Shown here in pieces: positions 19,101 to 28,500 of a DNA stretch of 64,000 nucleotides; within the stretch, counting starts at the first letter, position 1; every line of letters begins with the position of its first letter. The notes beneath the pieces were generated by a model, which worked only from the letters and a program-made list of their open reading frames with translations, did not search any database and was not told where the DNA came from. Source of the stretch: Iningainema tapete BLCC-T55 (GTDB lineage: Bacteria; Cyanobacteriota; Cyanobacteriia; Cyanobacteriales; Nostocaceae); contig NZ_JACXAE010000085.1 in the NCBI RefSeq assembly GCF_014698965.1, forward strand, positions 29,676 through 93,675, read 5' to 3'. A program made the translations under genes and the position numbers.

Positions 19101-19721
19101 GGTTAGTGGTGAGGGCTTTCCACTGGCAAAGGCTTCGTAGAGTACTTTGATTTCCCGAAAGAATACTCCTAAAGACCAGCGATCGCAAATGATGTGATGC
19201 GTCGTCAATAACAGTACATATTCTGTCTCACCCAACTGTAGAAGAGTCAATCTTAGCAATGGCTCTGTTAGGTCAAAGGGGCGATAAGCTTCTTCAGTAA
19301 CTAGCCGCTGAACCTCTTTCTCAGTCTCAAATACTTCCTTGAGATCCACTATCGATAATGTTACGCTCTGGATTGGCGCAATCACCTGGATTGGTTGTCC
19401 TTGTGCAGTATTAGTAAAAGTTGTGCGCAAAGTTTCATGACGCTTGACAATCTCAGTAAAAACTTGTTCTAGCAGTGCTACATTAAGTTGACCCAATAGA
19501 TGCAAAGCACTAGAAACGTTGTAAGTACTATTGTTAGGGTATAACTGCTGAATAAACCATAGCCGCTGCTGAGCAAAAGATAAAGGCAAATCTTCAGAGT
19601 CTTTTCTTCGAGAAATCTCTAAAGTTTTGAGAGGACTCAAATTCCTCTGCTTAAGTCGCATCTCAAATAGCGCCCGTTGCTCTGGAGAGAGCGCGGCAAT
19701 TTGTTTAGACAAATCACTCAT
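13161..19721 (-). CDS. Bimodular NRPS, C-A(Gly)-T-C-A(bAla-like)-T
   Basis: 2186 residues. An N-terminal docking-type segment (LSPEQRALFEMRL) precedes C1, whose catalytic motif reads HHIICDR near residue 177 (DG is usual). The A1 pocket reads D-I-L-Q-L-G-L-I-W-K, the well-known glycine code of cyanobacterial NRPSs. T1 has LGGHSL near 1044. C2 has HHIASDG near 1237. The A2 pocket reads V-D-W-L-V-S-L-A-D-K, beta-alanine-like, and shares the FVDSVWEIF segment with the A domains at 2568-6689 and 25575-28973. T2 has LGGHSL near 2107, followed by a basic, low-complexity tail. There are no epimerisation or methylation domains, consistent with achiral monomers. It should accept the chain from the PKS at 20905 and pass it to the PKS at 6713. 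Pocket residues were read by eye. Confidence 0.93.
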   Translation of the reverse strand: MSDLSKQIAALSPEQRALFEMRLKQRNLSPLKTLEISRRKDSEDLPLSFAQQRLWFIQQLYPNNSTYNVSSALHLLGQLNVALLEQVFTEIVKRHETLRTTFTNTAQGQPIQVIAPIQSVTLSIVDLKEVFETEKEVQRLVTEEAYRPFDLTEPLLRLTLLQLGETEYVLLLTTHHIICDRWSLGVFFREIKVLYEAFASGKPSPLTELSIQYADWTIWQRQWLQGKTLEAQLTYWKQQLESLTVLELPTDRPRPAFPTYRGTTLPFVLPKTLSDALKALSAKEGVTLFTLLLAAFQVLLHRYTNQDDIVVGTDIANRNRVETEGLIGFLINTLVLRTNLSSDLTFRELLNQVRSVTLGAYAHQDVPFEKLVEVLNPKRNISQMMPLFQVKFDFQQAQVEPLELSGLTVSPLPFTLKATRFELRFNLWDTEPGLAGQVEYSTDLFDAATITRMVAHYQTLLEAIVTNTQQQLWELPLLTDAEQYQLLHEWNDTQVEYPQSQCIYQLFESQVEHTPDAVAVVFEDQQLTYRELNARANQLAHYLRSLGVGPEVLVGICVERSPEMLIGLLGILKAGGAYVPLDPAYPQERLAFMLADAQIPVLLTQEKLVSTLPEHQAQIVCLDTDWMEIAQLSTFNPTNTVTTENLAYVIYTSGSTGQPKGVQIPHSAVVNFLSTMRQTPGLTQEDILLSVTTLSFDIAALEIYLPLIVGARLLLVSREVATDGIQLLEHLTTSDATVMQATPATWRMLLAAGWQDKLPLKILCGGEALERSLANQLLSLGTEVWNLYGPTETTIWSAVQKIESHKELQPEAIVSIGHPIANTQFYILDSHQKLVPIGVRGELHIGGAGLARGYLHRPELTAQKFIPNPFDKESRSRLYKTGDLVRYRPEGTIEFLGRIDNQVKIRGFRIELGEIEALLCQHPGVQESVVVAAKDKSGSQLLVAYVVCQPEQVLTIAQLRHLLESKLPNYMVPKTFVMLEALPLTPNGKVDRRSLPVPDLTQLKPEFVAPSTPVEEMLAGIWAEVLGIEVGIYDNFFELGGHSLLATRVISQVRQIFAIELPLRQLFEKPTVAELASYIEIATQAGLRPEVPPIERISRDGEIPVSFAQQRLWFLTQLEPESPFYNIPGAVRLQGQLNIAAFSESLNEIMRRHEALRTNFKTVEGRPVAFISAVTQLRLPMIDLSELPFAQREAEVYREALAEAQQPFDLNSAPLLRVKLLRLGEQEYIALFTMHHIASDGWSIGVLVREVAALYQAFSTGQPSPLRELPIQYADFAAWQRQWLKTEVLESQLSYWRLQLDGAPAVLELPTDHPRPVVGTFRGSTYSFELSQQLSVALKTLSQQEKSTLFMTLLAAFKILLGGYTVREDIVVGSPIANRNYAEIEGLIGFFVNILVLRTQLSGNPTFRELLHRVREVALGAYAHQDLPFEQLVEQLQPQRSLSYTPLFQVMFVLQNAPMSVLELSGLTLSPVESHTSTAKFDLTLYIKETAGQLVATWEYNTDLFAAQTIHRMAGHFQILLEGIVANPDQHIWELPLLTKAERKTLLIEWNNTFAEYPQDTCIHQLFESFVERTPEAIAVVFGTDTITYRELNTKANQLAHYLRKQGVKPEVLVGICVERSLLMMIGLLGILKAGGAYVPLDPAYPQERLAFMLEDTQLPVLLTTAQLVNPEHQAQVVYLDTDWDSIALESQHNPINYTKDDNLAYVIYTSGSTGKPKGVCGLHRGAVNRFHWMWQKYPFTQGEVCCQKTSLNFVDSVWEIFGPLLQGIPTVIVPDRVVLDPQQFVATLAQHNVTRLVLVPSLLRMLLDTEDLQLRLPKLKLWVTSGEALSIDLLQKFRLVMPNSTLLNLYGSSEVSADVTCHSISFQEERNSVVIGRPIANTQVYVLNQHMQPVPIGIPGELHIGGAGLARGYLNRPNLTNERFIPNPFTDFELNGCLYKTGDRCRYLPNGDLEYLGRIDYQVKIRGFRIELGEIEAVLAQHPDVRESVVVAHSDESGSQLLVAYVVCQPEQVLTIAQLRHFLESKLPNYMMPAAFVLLETLPLTPNGKVDRKALPAPDTVRPELEAVYQPPQTEIEQAIANIWQELLHIEDVGIYDNFFELGGHSLLLVQIHSKLQKRFQRDFPLVEMFQYPTISHLAKYLSQESSEQESFTQHSDRSHCRTASVQRRKQARKEHRSTKQKGVS

Positions 19722-19771
19722 TAATTTATACCCAAATTAATTAGTAGAAATTGATTATTTGAAGTAATACA

Positions 19772-20842
19772 TCAGCTAAAAGAAACCAGTTTTTCTTTTG
19801 TAAAGTTACAAATATCCTTCAACTCTTTGATATAATGTAAACCTGTCATCACTGAATCAAAATCTGAGTAAAAGTCAATAAGACAAGCAATTTCGTCAAC
19901 ACCAGCTTGTTGCAAACGCTCAATCATTTGTAAGCAAGTAGTTTTCGACCCAATCAAGGTTCTTCCTTTCAGCCAACCTTCGTAAGCAAACAGCAAGAGA
20001 CTATCTATATCCGCTGCTGAGAATGTCTTTAAACTAACTTTTAAGTTTAAGCTTTTCGCTAGGTTTTCCAGTAGATCGAGATGCGTCTTTAGGTAATTGA
20101 AAAAAGGTTTTTTCACTTGTTCTTTTACGGTATCAAAATCCTCTCCCACAAAAGTATGTAGCATTATTGCTACCTTGGACGCTTGAGGGTTGTGACCGTG
20201 TTTTGCCAAAGATTCACGGTACAGTGATATTTGGGGGGCTAAGTCCTCCAAAGTTCCTGTTAAAAGAGAGGTTAATACGTTAGCACCCATCTTGCCTGCT
20301 TCAACAAAAGTTCCTGAGGATTGACAAACAATCCAAGTAGGGAGTTTACTCTGTATTGGTCTTGGAAATGTCTTCACCTGAAAAGTTTTTCCAGTTACAT
20401 CCGGGAGTTCAACTGGCTCACCTTCCCAAAGCTTCTGGACAATCTTAATGCCAAGCCACATATTTTCTTTGCGGTTGGCATAACTTTCTGAAGATAAGAC
20501 AAAGTCATCCACTGTCCAACCTGAAGCAAAAGCTAGAGCTACTCTACCGTTAGACAAATTATCGACCACAGACCATTCTTCAGCAACTCTTGCCGGATTG
20601 TGAAGGGGCATTACGACACTGCCAGCCCGTAATTGAACTCGCTCGGTGAGCATTGCCAGTGCTGAACTGGTTAAAGATGGGTTAGGATAAAGTCCTCCAA
20701 AAGGGTGAAAATGCCGCTCAGGAGTCCAAACTGCACAAAACCCATTTTGATCTGCAAACCTAGCACCTTCTATAAATAAATTATACTTGTTTGCTTGAGT
20801 TGATGAACCATCACCGGAAAAATAAAAAAGGCTAAATTGCAT
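19772..20842 (-). CDS. Luciferase-like flavin monooxygenase (natural-product LLM, MupA/Atu3631-like)
   Basis: 356 residues forming a single bacterial-luciferase-like TIM-barrel domain. The N-terminus MQFSLFYFSGD, the segment VWTPERHFHPFGG, the SVVMPLHNPARVAEEWSVVDNLSNGRV block and ASGW are characteristic of the LLM subfamily found free-standing or embedded in NRPS/PKS assembly lines. These enzymes use reduced flavin supplied by a separate reductase and generally hydroxylate carrier-bound chains. The gene is wedged between the bimodular NRPS (50 bp away) and the PKS (62 bp away) on the same strand, so it most likely acts on an intermediate at that point in the line. The exact position oxidised cannot be read from sequence. 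In a metallophore, the hydroxyl could become a metal ligand. Confidence 0.88.
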   Translation of the reverse strand: MQFSLFYFSGDGSSTQANKYNLFIEGARFADQNGFCAVWTPERHFHPFGGLYPNPSLTSSALAMLTERVQLRAGSVVMPLHNPARVAEEWSVVDNLSNGRVALAFASGWTVDDFVLSSESYANRKENMWLGIKIVQKLWEGEPVELPDVTGKTFQVKTFPRPIQSKLPTWIVCQSSGTFVEAGKMGANVLTSLLTGTLEDLAPQISLYRESLAKHGHNPQASKVAIMLHTFVGEDFDTVKEQVKKPFFNYLKTHLDLLENLAKSLNLKVSLKTFSAADIDSLLLFAYEGWLKGRTLIGSKTTCLQMIERLQQAGVDEIACLIDFYSDFDSVMTGLHYIKELKDICNFTKEKLVSFS

Positions 20843-20904
20843 TATTTAACTCCTTCGATTGTGCTGAACAATTATGTATTTGTTAATTTGTCTTGTCAGC
20901 TTAA

Positions 20905-23900
20905 TTAAGAATCTTTAACAAGAAAAGCTTGAATTTCTTCCGATGAGAGACTTTGTACCTCTTGTAATAAAGTAGTTATTTCTTGTATGTCTTGAAGTTC
21001 TTCCTGTTTGGGTTGTAGTTCTAAAACAACAGCAGCAAGTCCAGCCACTGTAGGTGCATCAAAAAGAATACTGCGCAGAGGTATCTCGACTTGGAATATT
21101 TCTCGCAGGCGGGAAATAACTTGAATGGCAAGCATTGAATGTCCGCCTAACTCAAAGAAGTTGTCATAAATGCCCACTTGAGCAATCCCAAGCAGTTCTT
21201 GCCAAGTATTTGCAATGCTTTGCTCAATCTCATTTCGAGGATCTGTATAAACAGTTGGCAAATTTTGTCTAGCGTGATGCCCAGACTTGTCTCCTTGCTG
21301 AGACTGTTTTAAATTCTCAGTATTTTGTAGAAATTCACGCTGAATCCATTGGTCAAGTCTAGTTTGCAGATCTCCAGGTGAAATTACGAATTGACCTCCC
21401 GCACCTATTGATAAAATACGTTGCGAAACATCCCATACTTCTTTGGATGTCATTGCTAATTCTGCCACACTTTTGCCTAACACCGAGGTATTTTTTTCTT
21501 GTTCTTCCTCGTTGACAACATCCCAGTTTATACTGAACCAAGGAATAAAGCTTGTCTGATTCCGTTTGTTAACAAAGGCGTCGATGAAGAGGTTTGCTGC
21601 TGAATAAGCAACAAGCCCTAATCCTCCTACTAATGATGATAATGAAGATTGCACAAGATAAAAATCAATATCTCTCCCCTGCAAAACTTTTTCTAATATA
21701 GATAGTCCGTACACTTTTGTGTGGAATTGTGTTTCACATTCACTTCGACCTATGTCTTGAATAGAGAAAGCTGACGAGTAGTTACTCATTGGTGTTGCAT
21801 GGAACACCCCATGAATCCGATCAAAGTGTTCATATACTTGATTGATTGCAGCTTGCATTTGTTCTTGATTGGCAACATCAGCATCAATAATCAAAAACTC
21901 TGCTCCAAGCTCTTCTAAGGCTTGTATTTTTCTAATTTGGCTACAAACTTTATCTTGATTACCATGAGTTTCCAGCCATTTTGACCACTCATTTGTCTGC
22001 GGAAGCCCGGTGTTACCAACCAGAATTAGTTTAACATTAACTGTTTGCGTGATCGCTTCGGCAAATACTAAACCAAGACCGCCAACAAAATCGCCTACAA
22101 TCAGGTAGTTTCCGCCTTTCCTTAGCCGTGTTGTTTGTTCAACTGCATCTTTCAATTGAGCTGGTTCAAAAGTTTGCACCCATCGATAATTATCACGGTA
22201 AGCAACAACTACGTCAGATGATTGTGCAGTCAATTCTGTGATGAGTTGATTTTCTTGAATCCCTGATTCAGAAATTACAATATCAACATTACGACAGGTG
22301 ATATTAGGATACTCTTGTGGAATCACCTTACACGGACCTAACACTGTCGCTTTTTCTGGATTCAACTCCTCTTGACCTACTACGTCGTGAATATTGTTGC
22401 TCACGACCGTGATTTGCACAGGGGTAGTAATATTCTGTTTAGACAATGCCTGTGCTAAAAAGAGTAAACTGTAAAAACCAAGATCTTGACACTTTTGAAA
22501 AAACTCAATTCCTGGTTTTATCTGTGTTTTTGGCGTGATACTCCATAAATGAACAATTCTTTGTGGGGTTTTATCTAGTTGACAAAGTGCTTGGATCAAG
22601 GTTTTATAGTCGTTTGGCTGTTGGGGATTGATTACGTAGGCGCGATCGCCTATTTTGCGGAACTCCTCTCCTACTGTCACAGTGATGACATCTTGACCAT
22701 CTTGTTCTAATCGTTTGGCAATTTGTGAACCCACTGTACAGGAATCGGCAAAAACCAACCAGCACAGTTTTTGCAATGCCTGCCTTGCTTCTTTGAATGG
22801 TTCAAGCAGCTTTACTCGTTTCCAGACAGGGAGATAAAACCAATCGGCAATATTCGGCTTTTTGCTGAGTTTGATTTGAAGATTACTGGAGGAGTCGATT
22901 CCTTGTGGTTCAATCCAATATCTTTGTCGCTCAAATGGATAGGTAGGTAATGGGATACGTAAGCGGCGTTCATGCTGATAAAAACTGGACCAATCTACCT
23001 GGACACCTGCTAGCCAGAGTCGCCCTAAGGTGGAGAGTAAAAAGGCTACATCTGATTGTTGGTCTTTAGGATGGCGAAGCGAAGTCAGAGTTACTAACTC
23101 ATCAACCTGATGCTGAAGAGCAAAGGTACTTAATGTCCTTCCAGGACCTACCTCTAGGAGGATGCGATTTGGCTCTTTAATTAACTCAGCAATTCCTGCA
23201 GCAAAGCGCACCGTTTGCCGTAAATGCCTTGCCCAGTAGTTCGGATCACTTGTTTCAATTGTCGTAATCCATGTGCTGGTGACATTGGAAATAAAGGGAA
23301 TTTGAGGAGGATTTAGCTTGATTTTTTTCACCAACTCGGTGAATGGTTCCAAGATCGAATCCATCATCTGAGAATGAAAGGCGTGGGAAGTATGTAGACG
23401 ACGACACTCAACACCTTGGTTGCTCAGACGAGTTTGTAACTCAGTTAGAGCCTCAAGAGAACCCGACACTACACATAAGGATGGTGCGTTAGTTGCAGCA
23501 AGAGAAAGATCTTGATTCAGCCAAGGTTGTATCTCTGCTTCAGAAAGTGGAACACAGAGCATTGTACCTGAGGGGAGTTGTTGCATTAGTCGCCCACGGG
23601 CTGCTACCAGAGCCAAAGCATCTTCTAAAGAGAAAACGTTACTCAAAGTTGCGGCTACATACTCTCCAATACTATGACCGATCATTGCCACGGGACATAT
23701 ACCCCATGCCATCCACAATCTCGCCAAAGCGTATTCAATCACGAATAGCGCTGGCTGAGTAATATCAGTCTGTTGCAATAGCTGCTGCGTGTCTGCTTGT
23801 ACATTTTCTTTGGGCGGATACACAATTGTACGCAGATCGATGCCTCCTAGATGAGATTTGAGAACATTCGAGCAGTAATCAACCTGTTCCCGGAAAATTG

Positions 23901-25584
23901 GCTCAGTCTCATACAACTCTCGACCCATGTCCACATATTGAGCACCCTGACCTGGAAACATAAATACAACCTGCCGATTACACGATTCTTGGCTGTGGGT
24001 AAAAACTCGTTGCGGGTCTAGTTTCTCTAAGAGTTTTACTGCATCGTCAAGGTTTTGGCAAACAACTATCCGACGGAGATCGAAAGCTCGACGACCAACC
24101 TGAAGAGTATATGCTACATCGGCTAGGTTTAGGTCAGGATGCTGCTTGAGGTGATCTGCTAAATTTGCTGTAGCAGTTTGTAGCGCTGAACTAGTTTTGG
24201 CGGAAAGCTGCAATAACTGCCAAGGGCGAGAAGAACCAGAAGCAGTTGCAGTTTCTACATCTGGAGCTTCTTCCAGAATCACATGGGCATTAGTCCCGCC
24301 AATACCGAAAGAACTCACACCTGCACGACGGGGGATGCCGTTCGTCTTCCACTCAGAAAGTTTAGTATTGACATAAAAAGGACTGTTGTCAAAATCAATC
24401 TGGGGATTAGGCTGCTCAAAGTGCAGACTGGCAGGTATTTGTTTATGTTTGAGGGCTAGAACTGTTTTGATTAAGCTTGTAACACCTGCAGCAGTATCTA
24501 GGTGTCCTATATTTGTCTTGACTGAACCGATCGCGCAGAAACTTTTGTTCTGGGTAGAGGCAGAGAACGCTTGTGTCAGTGCAGCAATTTCAATCGGATC
24601 TCCCAGGGATGTTCCAGTTCCATGTGCTTCAATATAGGTGATTGTTTCGGGATCAACCTCAGCGATAACTTGGGCGGCTCTAACTACTTTCGCTTGACCG
24701 TCGATCCGGGGAGCTGTGTAGCTGACTTTGAGAGATCCATCGTTATTAATAGCTGAACCTTTGATCACAGCATGAATGTAGTCACCCTCCGCTAGGGCAT
24801 CTTCTAATCGCTTCAAAACCACAATACCCACACCGTTGCCAAAAATGGTTCCATGCGCTTTAGCATCAAAGGCACGGCAATGTCCGTCGGGAGAAAGAAT
24901 TCCCCCTTCTTGATAAAGATACCCTGCTTTTTGTGATGGATTGATGGTAACACCACCAGCCATAGCAATATCACATTCACCACCTAACAAACCTCGGCAA
25001 GCTAAATGCACGGCAACTAAAGAAGTTGAGCAGGCAGTTTGAATACCAATGGAAGGTCCCTCAAGATTTAATTTGTAAGATACCCGTGTGGCTAAGAAAT
25101 CTTTGTCACTTCCCAGGAAAAATTGGTAATCATCAATAGAATTTCTAAGATTTTGATTTGAATAAATATTGAACGCATAGCTGCTCATACCTGTGCCAGC
25201 GTAAACACCAATCAATCCAGGGTAAACTTTAGAATTATAGCCTGCATTTTCTAGTGCTGACCAAGCACATTCTAAGAATATACGATGCTGTGGATCAAGA
25301 ATTTCTGCTTCTCTAGGATTGATGTCAAAAAATGAAGCGTCAAATAAATCAACGTCTTCTAATCTAGACCCATATTTAACATACTTTGGGTCGCTCAAAA
25401 GCGCCGAGTCTATCCCAGCAGATATCAATTCTGCATCAGTGAAAGGGGATATTGACTCTACGCCATCCCGCAGATTATGCCAAAATTCTTCAATATTTTT
25501 GGCATAGGGAAAACGACCTGCCATGCCAACAATCGCTATTTCTAATCCATTCCGGTTGCTCTTTACCGAATTACTCATATACAT
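20905..25584 (-). CDS. Type I PKS module, KS-AT-KR(?)-ACP
   Basis: 1559 residues. KS with TACSTS, EAHGTGT and NIGHLDTAAG; AT with GHSIGEYVAA near residue 635 and the malonyl-type HAFH signature. A KR region at about 1150-1365 keeps Lys (FHTKVYG), Ser (QSSLSS) and Tyr/Asn (YSAAN). However, its dinucleotide loop is VGDFVGGLG, one residue longer than TGGLGGIG, so activity is doubtful. The ACP has LGGHSM near 1478, and a C-terminal docking-type helix (EEIQAFL) ends the protein. The start at 25584 has an AGGG element about 6 nt upstream and overlaps the stop of the preceding NRPS gene by 10 nt, so translation is probably coupled. It extends the first bAla-like residue by one malonyl unit before the Gly module. 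Confidence 0.92.
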   Translation of the reverse strand: MYMSNSVKSNRNGLEIAIVGMAGRFPYAKNIEEFWHNLRDGVESISPFTDAELISAGIDSALLSDPKYVKYGSRLEDVDLFDASFFDINPREAEILDPQHRIFLECAWSALENAGYNSKVYPGLIGVYAGTGMSSYAFNIYSNQNLRNSIDDYQFFLGSDKDFLATRVSYKLNLEGPSIGIQTACSTSLVAVHLACRGLLGGECDIAMAGGVTINPSQKAGYLYQEGGILSPDGHCRAFDAKAHGTIFGNGVGIVVLKRLEDALAEGDYIHAVIKGSAINNDGSLKVSYTAPRIDGQAKVVRAAQVIAEVDPETITYIEAHGTGTSLGDPIEIAALTQAFSASTQNKSFCAIGSVKTNIGHLDTAAGVTSLIKTVLALKHKQIPASLHFEQPNPQIDFDNSPFYVNTKLSEWKTNGIPRRAGVSSFGIGGTNAHVILEEAPDVETATASGSSRPWQLLQLSAKTSSALQTATANLADHLKQHPDLNLADVAYTLQVGRRAFDLRRIVVCQNLDDAVKLLEKLDPQRVFTHSQESCNRQVVFMFPGQGAQYVDMGRELYETEPIFREQVDYCSNVLKSHLGGIDLRTIVYPPKENVQADTQQLLQQTDITQPALFVIEYALARLWMAWGICPVAMIGHSIGEYVAATLSNVFSLEDALALVAARGRLMQQLPSGTMLCVPLSEAEIQPWLNQDLSLAATNAPSLCVVSGSLEALTELQTRLSNQGVECRRLHTSHAFHSQMMDSILEPFTELVKKIKLNPPQIPFISNVTSTWITTIETSDPNYWARHLRQTVRFAAGIAELIKEPNRILLEVGPGRTLSTFALQHQVDELVTLTSLRHPKDQQSDVAFLLSTLGRLWLAGVQVDWSSFYQHERRLRIPLPTYPFERQRYWIEPQGIDSSSNLQIKLSKKPNIADWFYLPVWKRVKLLEPFKEARQALQKLCWLVFADSCTVGSQIAKRLEQDGQDVITVTVGEEFRKIGDRAYVINPQQPNDYKTLIQALCQLDKTPQRIVHLWSITPKTQIKPGIEFFQKCQDLGFYSLLFLAQALSKQNITTPVQITVVSNNIHDVVGQEELNPEKATVLGPCKVIPQEYPNITCRNVDIVISESGIQENQLITELTAQSSDVVVAYRDNYRWVQTFEPAQLKDAVEQTTRLRKGGNYLIVGDFVGGLGLVFAEAITQTVNVKLILVGNTGLPQTNEWSKWLETHGNQDKVCSQIRKIQALEELGAEFLIIDADVANQEQMQAAINQVYEHFDRIHGVFHATPMSNYSSAFSIQDIGRSECETQFHTKVYGLSILEKVLQGRDIDFYLVQSSLSSLVGGLGLVAYSAANLFIDAFVNKRNQTSFIPWFSINWDVVNEEEQEKNTSVLGKSVAELAMTSKEVWDVSQRILSIGAGGQFVISPGDLQTRLDQWIQREFLQNTENLKQSQQGDKSGHHARQNLPTVYTDPRNEIEQSIANTWQELLGIAQVGIYDNFFELGGHSMLAIQVISRLREIFQVEIPLRSILFDAPTVAGLAAVVLELQPKQEELQDIQEITTLLQEVQSLSSEEIQAFLVKDS

Positions 25585-28500
25585 TTTCCCTGAATAAATT
25601 TATTACTGATTGCTAGGATTTTTTTGATTCGTGCTTTACCATCTTGTAACTTTTCTGTTCTGCTATCAATTTGAGTAGAAGATAGTTTATTGTTGTTTGT
25701 TTTAGCCAATAATTCTGCTAAAGAGCTTATAGTTGGATATCTGAATAATTCGAGTATTGATAAATCTGCTGGAAATATCTGACGTAACTTGTTATGAACC
25801 TGAAGCAAGAGCAATGAATGACCACCGAGTTCAAAGAAATTATCATGAATACCCACACCCTCAAAATGAAGTACTTCTTGCCAAATCTGAGCAATAGTTT
25901 TTTCTATCTCGGTTTGAGGTTGCTGATAAATTGCTTGCAATTCGGGACGTGTTTGATCGGGAACTCTTAGAGCGTGGCGGTCTATCTTACCGTTTGGCAA
26001 CAGTGGCAAAGCTTCTAGAGTCACAAAAGCTCTTGGGATCATATACTCAGGCAGTTGCTGTTTGAGCAGATGATGCAGTTCGCTTACTGTAACTGTCTGC
26101 TGTGGATGCGAAACTACATAAGCTACCAACTGTTGTTTACTAGGTTCATCCGGACTAGCTATGACTACAGCCTGCTTTACCACTGGATGTTGAGCTAACA
26201 CCGCTTCAATTTCTCCTAGCTCAATGCGAAAACCGCGAACCTTCACTTGGTAATCGATGCGTCCCAAGTACTCTAGATCGCCATTGGGGAGATAGCGGGA
26301 GCGATCTCCGGTTTTGTATAAACGCCCACTAAATCCAAAATCGGTGAAGGGATTGGGGATAAACCGCTCGTTCGTCAGATCGGGACGGTTCAAATAACCT
26401 CTTGCCAGTCCAGCACCACCAACATACAGTTCCCCTGGAATGCCAGTGGGTAGAGGCTTTTGCTGCTTGTCCAGTACATAGACTTGCGTATTGGCAATCG
26501 GACGACCGATCGCCACACGCGACTGTACCGATGCAAGTGGCTCTATACTTTTATAAGTAACATCAGCAGAGACTTCCGACGACCCGTAAAGGTTTAACAA
26601 AGTACTGTTTGGCATCACTAGACGAAAGTTCTGCAACAAGTCGATGGAGATTGCTTCACCACTTGTCACCCATAACTTTAATTTAGGTAGCCGCAACTGT
26701 AAGTCGTCTTCGTTTTCCAAAAGTACACGCAGCAAAGAAGGGACAAGTACTAGGCGAGTGACATTATGGTGGGCAAGGGTTGCCACGAATTTTGGCGGAT
26801 CTAGTACAACGCTATCTGGCACAATGACTGTCGGAATTCCTTGCAGTAAGGGTCCAAAAATTTCCCACACTGAATCGACAAAGTTTAAGGATGTCTTTTG
26901 GCAGCAAACTTCATCTGGTGTAAATGGATACTTCTGCCACATCCATTGAAAACGATTAACTGCTCCGCGATGCAAACCACAAACTCCCTTAGGTTTACCT
27001 GTTGAGCCAGAGGTATAAATCACATATGCCAGATTGTCAGTGGTGCAATGATTGACAGGGTTGTGTGGGCTTTCTAGGGCAATACAATCCCAATCAGTGT
27101 CAAGGTAAACTATCTGTGCTTGATGTTGCCCAAGTGTGTTGGCTTGCTGAGTCGTCAGCAGTACTGAAACTTTTGCATCCTCTAGCATGAAGGCTAAGCG
27201 CTGTTGTGGATACGCTGGATCTAGGGGTACGTATGCACCCCCTGCTTTAAGAATGCCCAAAAGCGCGATCGCCATCTCTGGGGATCGCTCTATACAAATG
27301 CCCACCAGTACTTCTGGTTTGACGCCCAACTTTCTCAGGTAATGTGCTAATTGATTTGCCCTTGTGTTTAGTTCTCGGTAGGTTAATTTTTGCTCTTCAA
27401 ATACCACTGCAATAGCATCGGGTGTCATTGCCGCTTGTGCTTCAAACAACTCGTGAATACATACATCACTAGACCAATCAGTAGAGGTATTATTCCACTC
27501 CACTATTAGAGTATGCAACTCAGTTGCTGTCAACAGGGGTAAGTCAGATAACTTTGCTTGCGGATTGGCAGTAATACTTTCCAGTAAGGTTTGAAAATGC
27601 TCCACCATTCGAGTAATGGTTTCCGAATTGAACAGATCGGTGTTGTATTCCAAAAACCCTGTCAGTTCTAACTCACCGTCTATGACGTACAGAGTCAAAT
27701 CAAACTTGGCAGTCTTACTGTGCATCTGATGCCAACTTAGGGTTAAACCGGGTAATGTCAACTCCTTGTGAATATCTTCAAGTAAAACAAACATGACTTG
27801 GAAAAAAGGCATGTAGCTGAGATTTCGCTCTGGATGTAGTTCTTGCACTAGTTGCTCAAAAGGCAGATCTGCATGGGCATATGCACCCACGCACACCTCG
27901 CGTACTCTACGGAGCAACTCTAAGAAACTTGGGTTCCCAGAAAGGTTAGTACGCAGAACTAGGGTATTGACAAAGAATCCAATTAGCCCTTGAATCTCCG
28001 TTTGGTTGCGGTTAGCAATCGGAGAGCCTACGCAAATGTCATCCTCTTGTGTGTAGCGGTACAGCAACGTTTGAAATGCTGCCAGTAGCGTCATGAACAG
28101 AGTGACTCCTTCCCGGTTGCTCATGGCTCTGAGCCTGTGTGTCAGTGAAAGTGACAGTTTCCAAGGGATAACCGCACCTTGAAAGCTTTGCACAGGAGGG
28201 CGGGGGCGATCGTTCGGTAACAGTACAGTCGGAACATCTGCTAGTTGTTGCTTCCAATAAGATATCTGAGTCTGTTGTCGTTGCTGCAACCACTGATGCT
28301 GCCAGATAGCAAAGTCAGCGTACTGGATGGGCAGCGCTGGAAGTGGCGAAGGTTGGACGGTATCAAAGGCTTTGTAAAGGATTGTTAATTCCTTCAGCAG
28401 CACTTGCATCGACCAGCCATCAGCGGCAATATGGTGAATGACGAAGACTAGTAAATGTTCTTGCTCAAGAGTTTGTAGCAGTGTTACTCGCAGTAACCGA

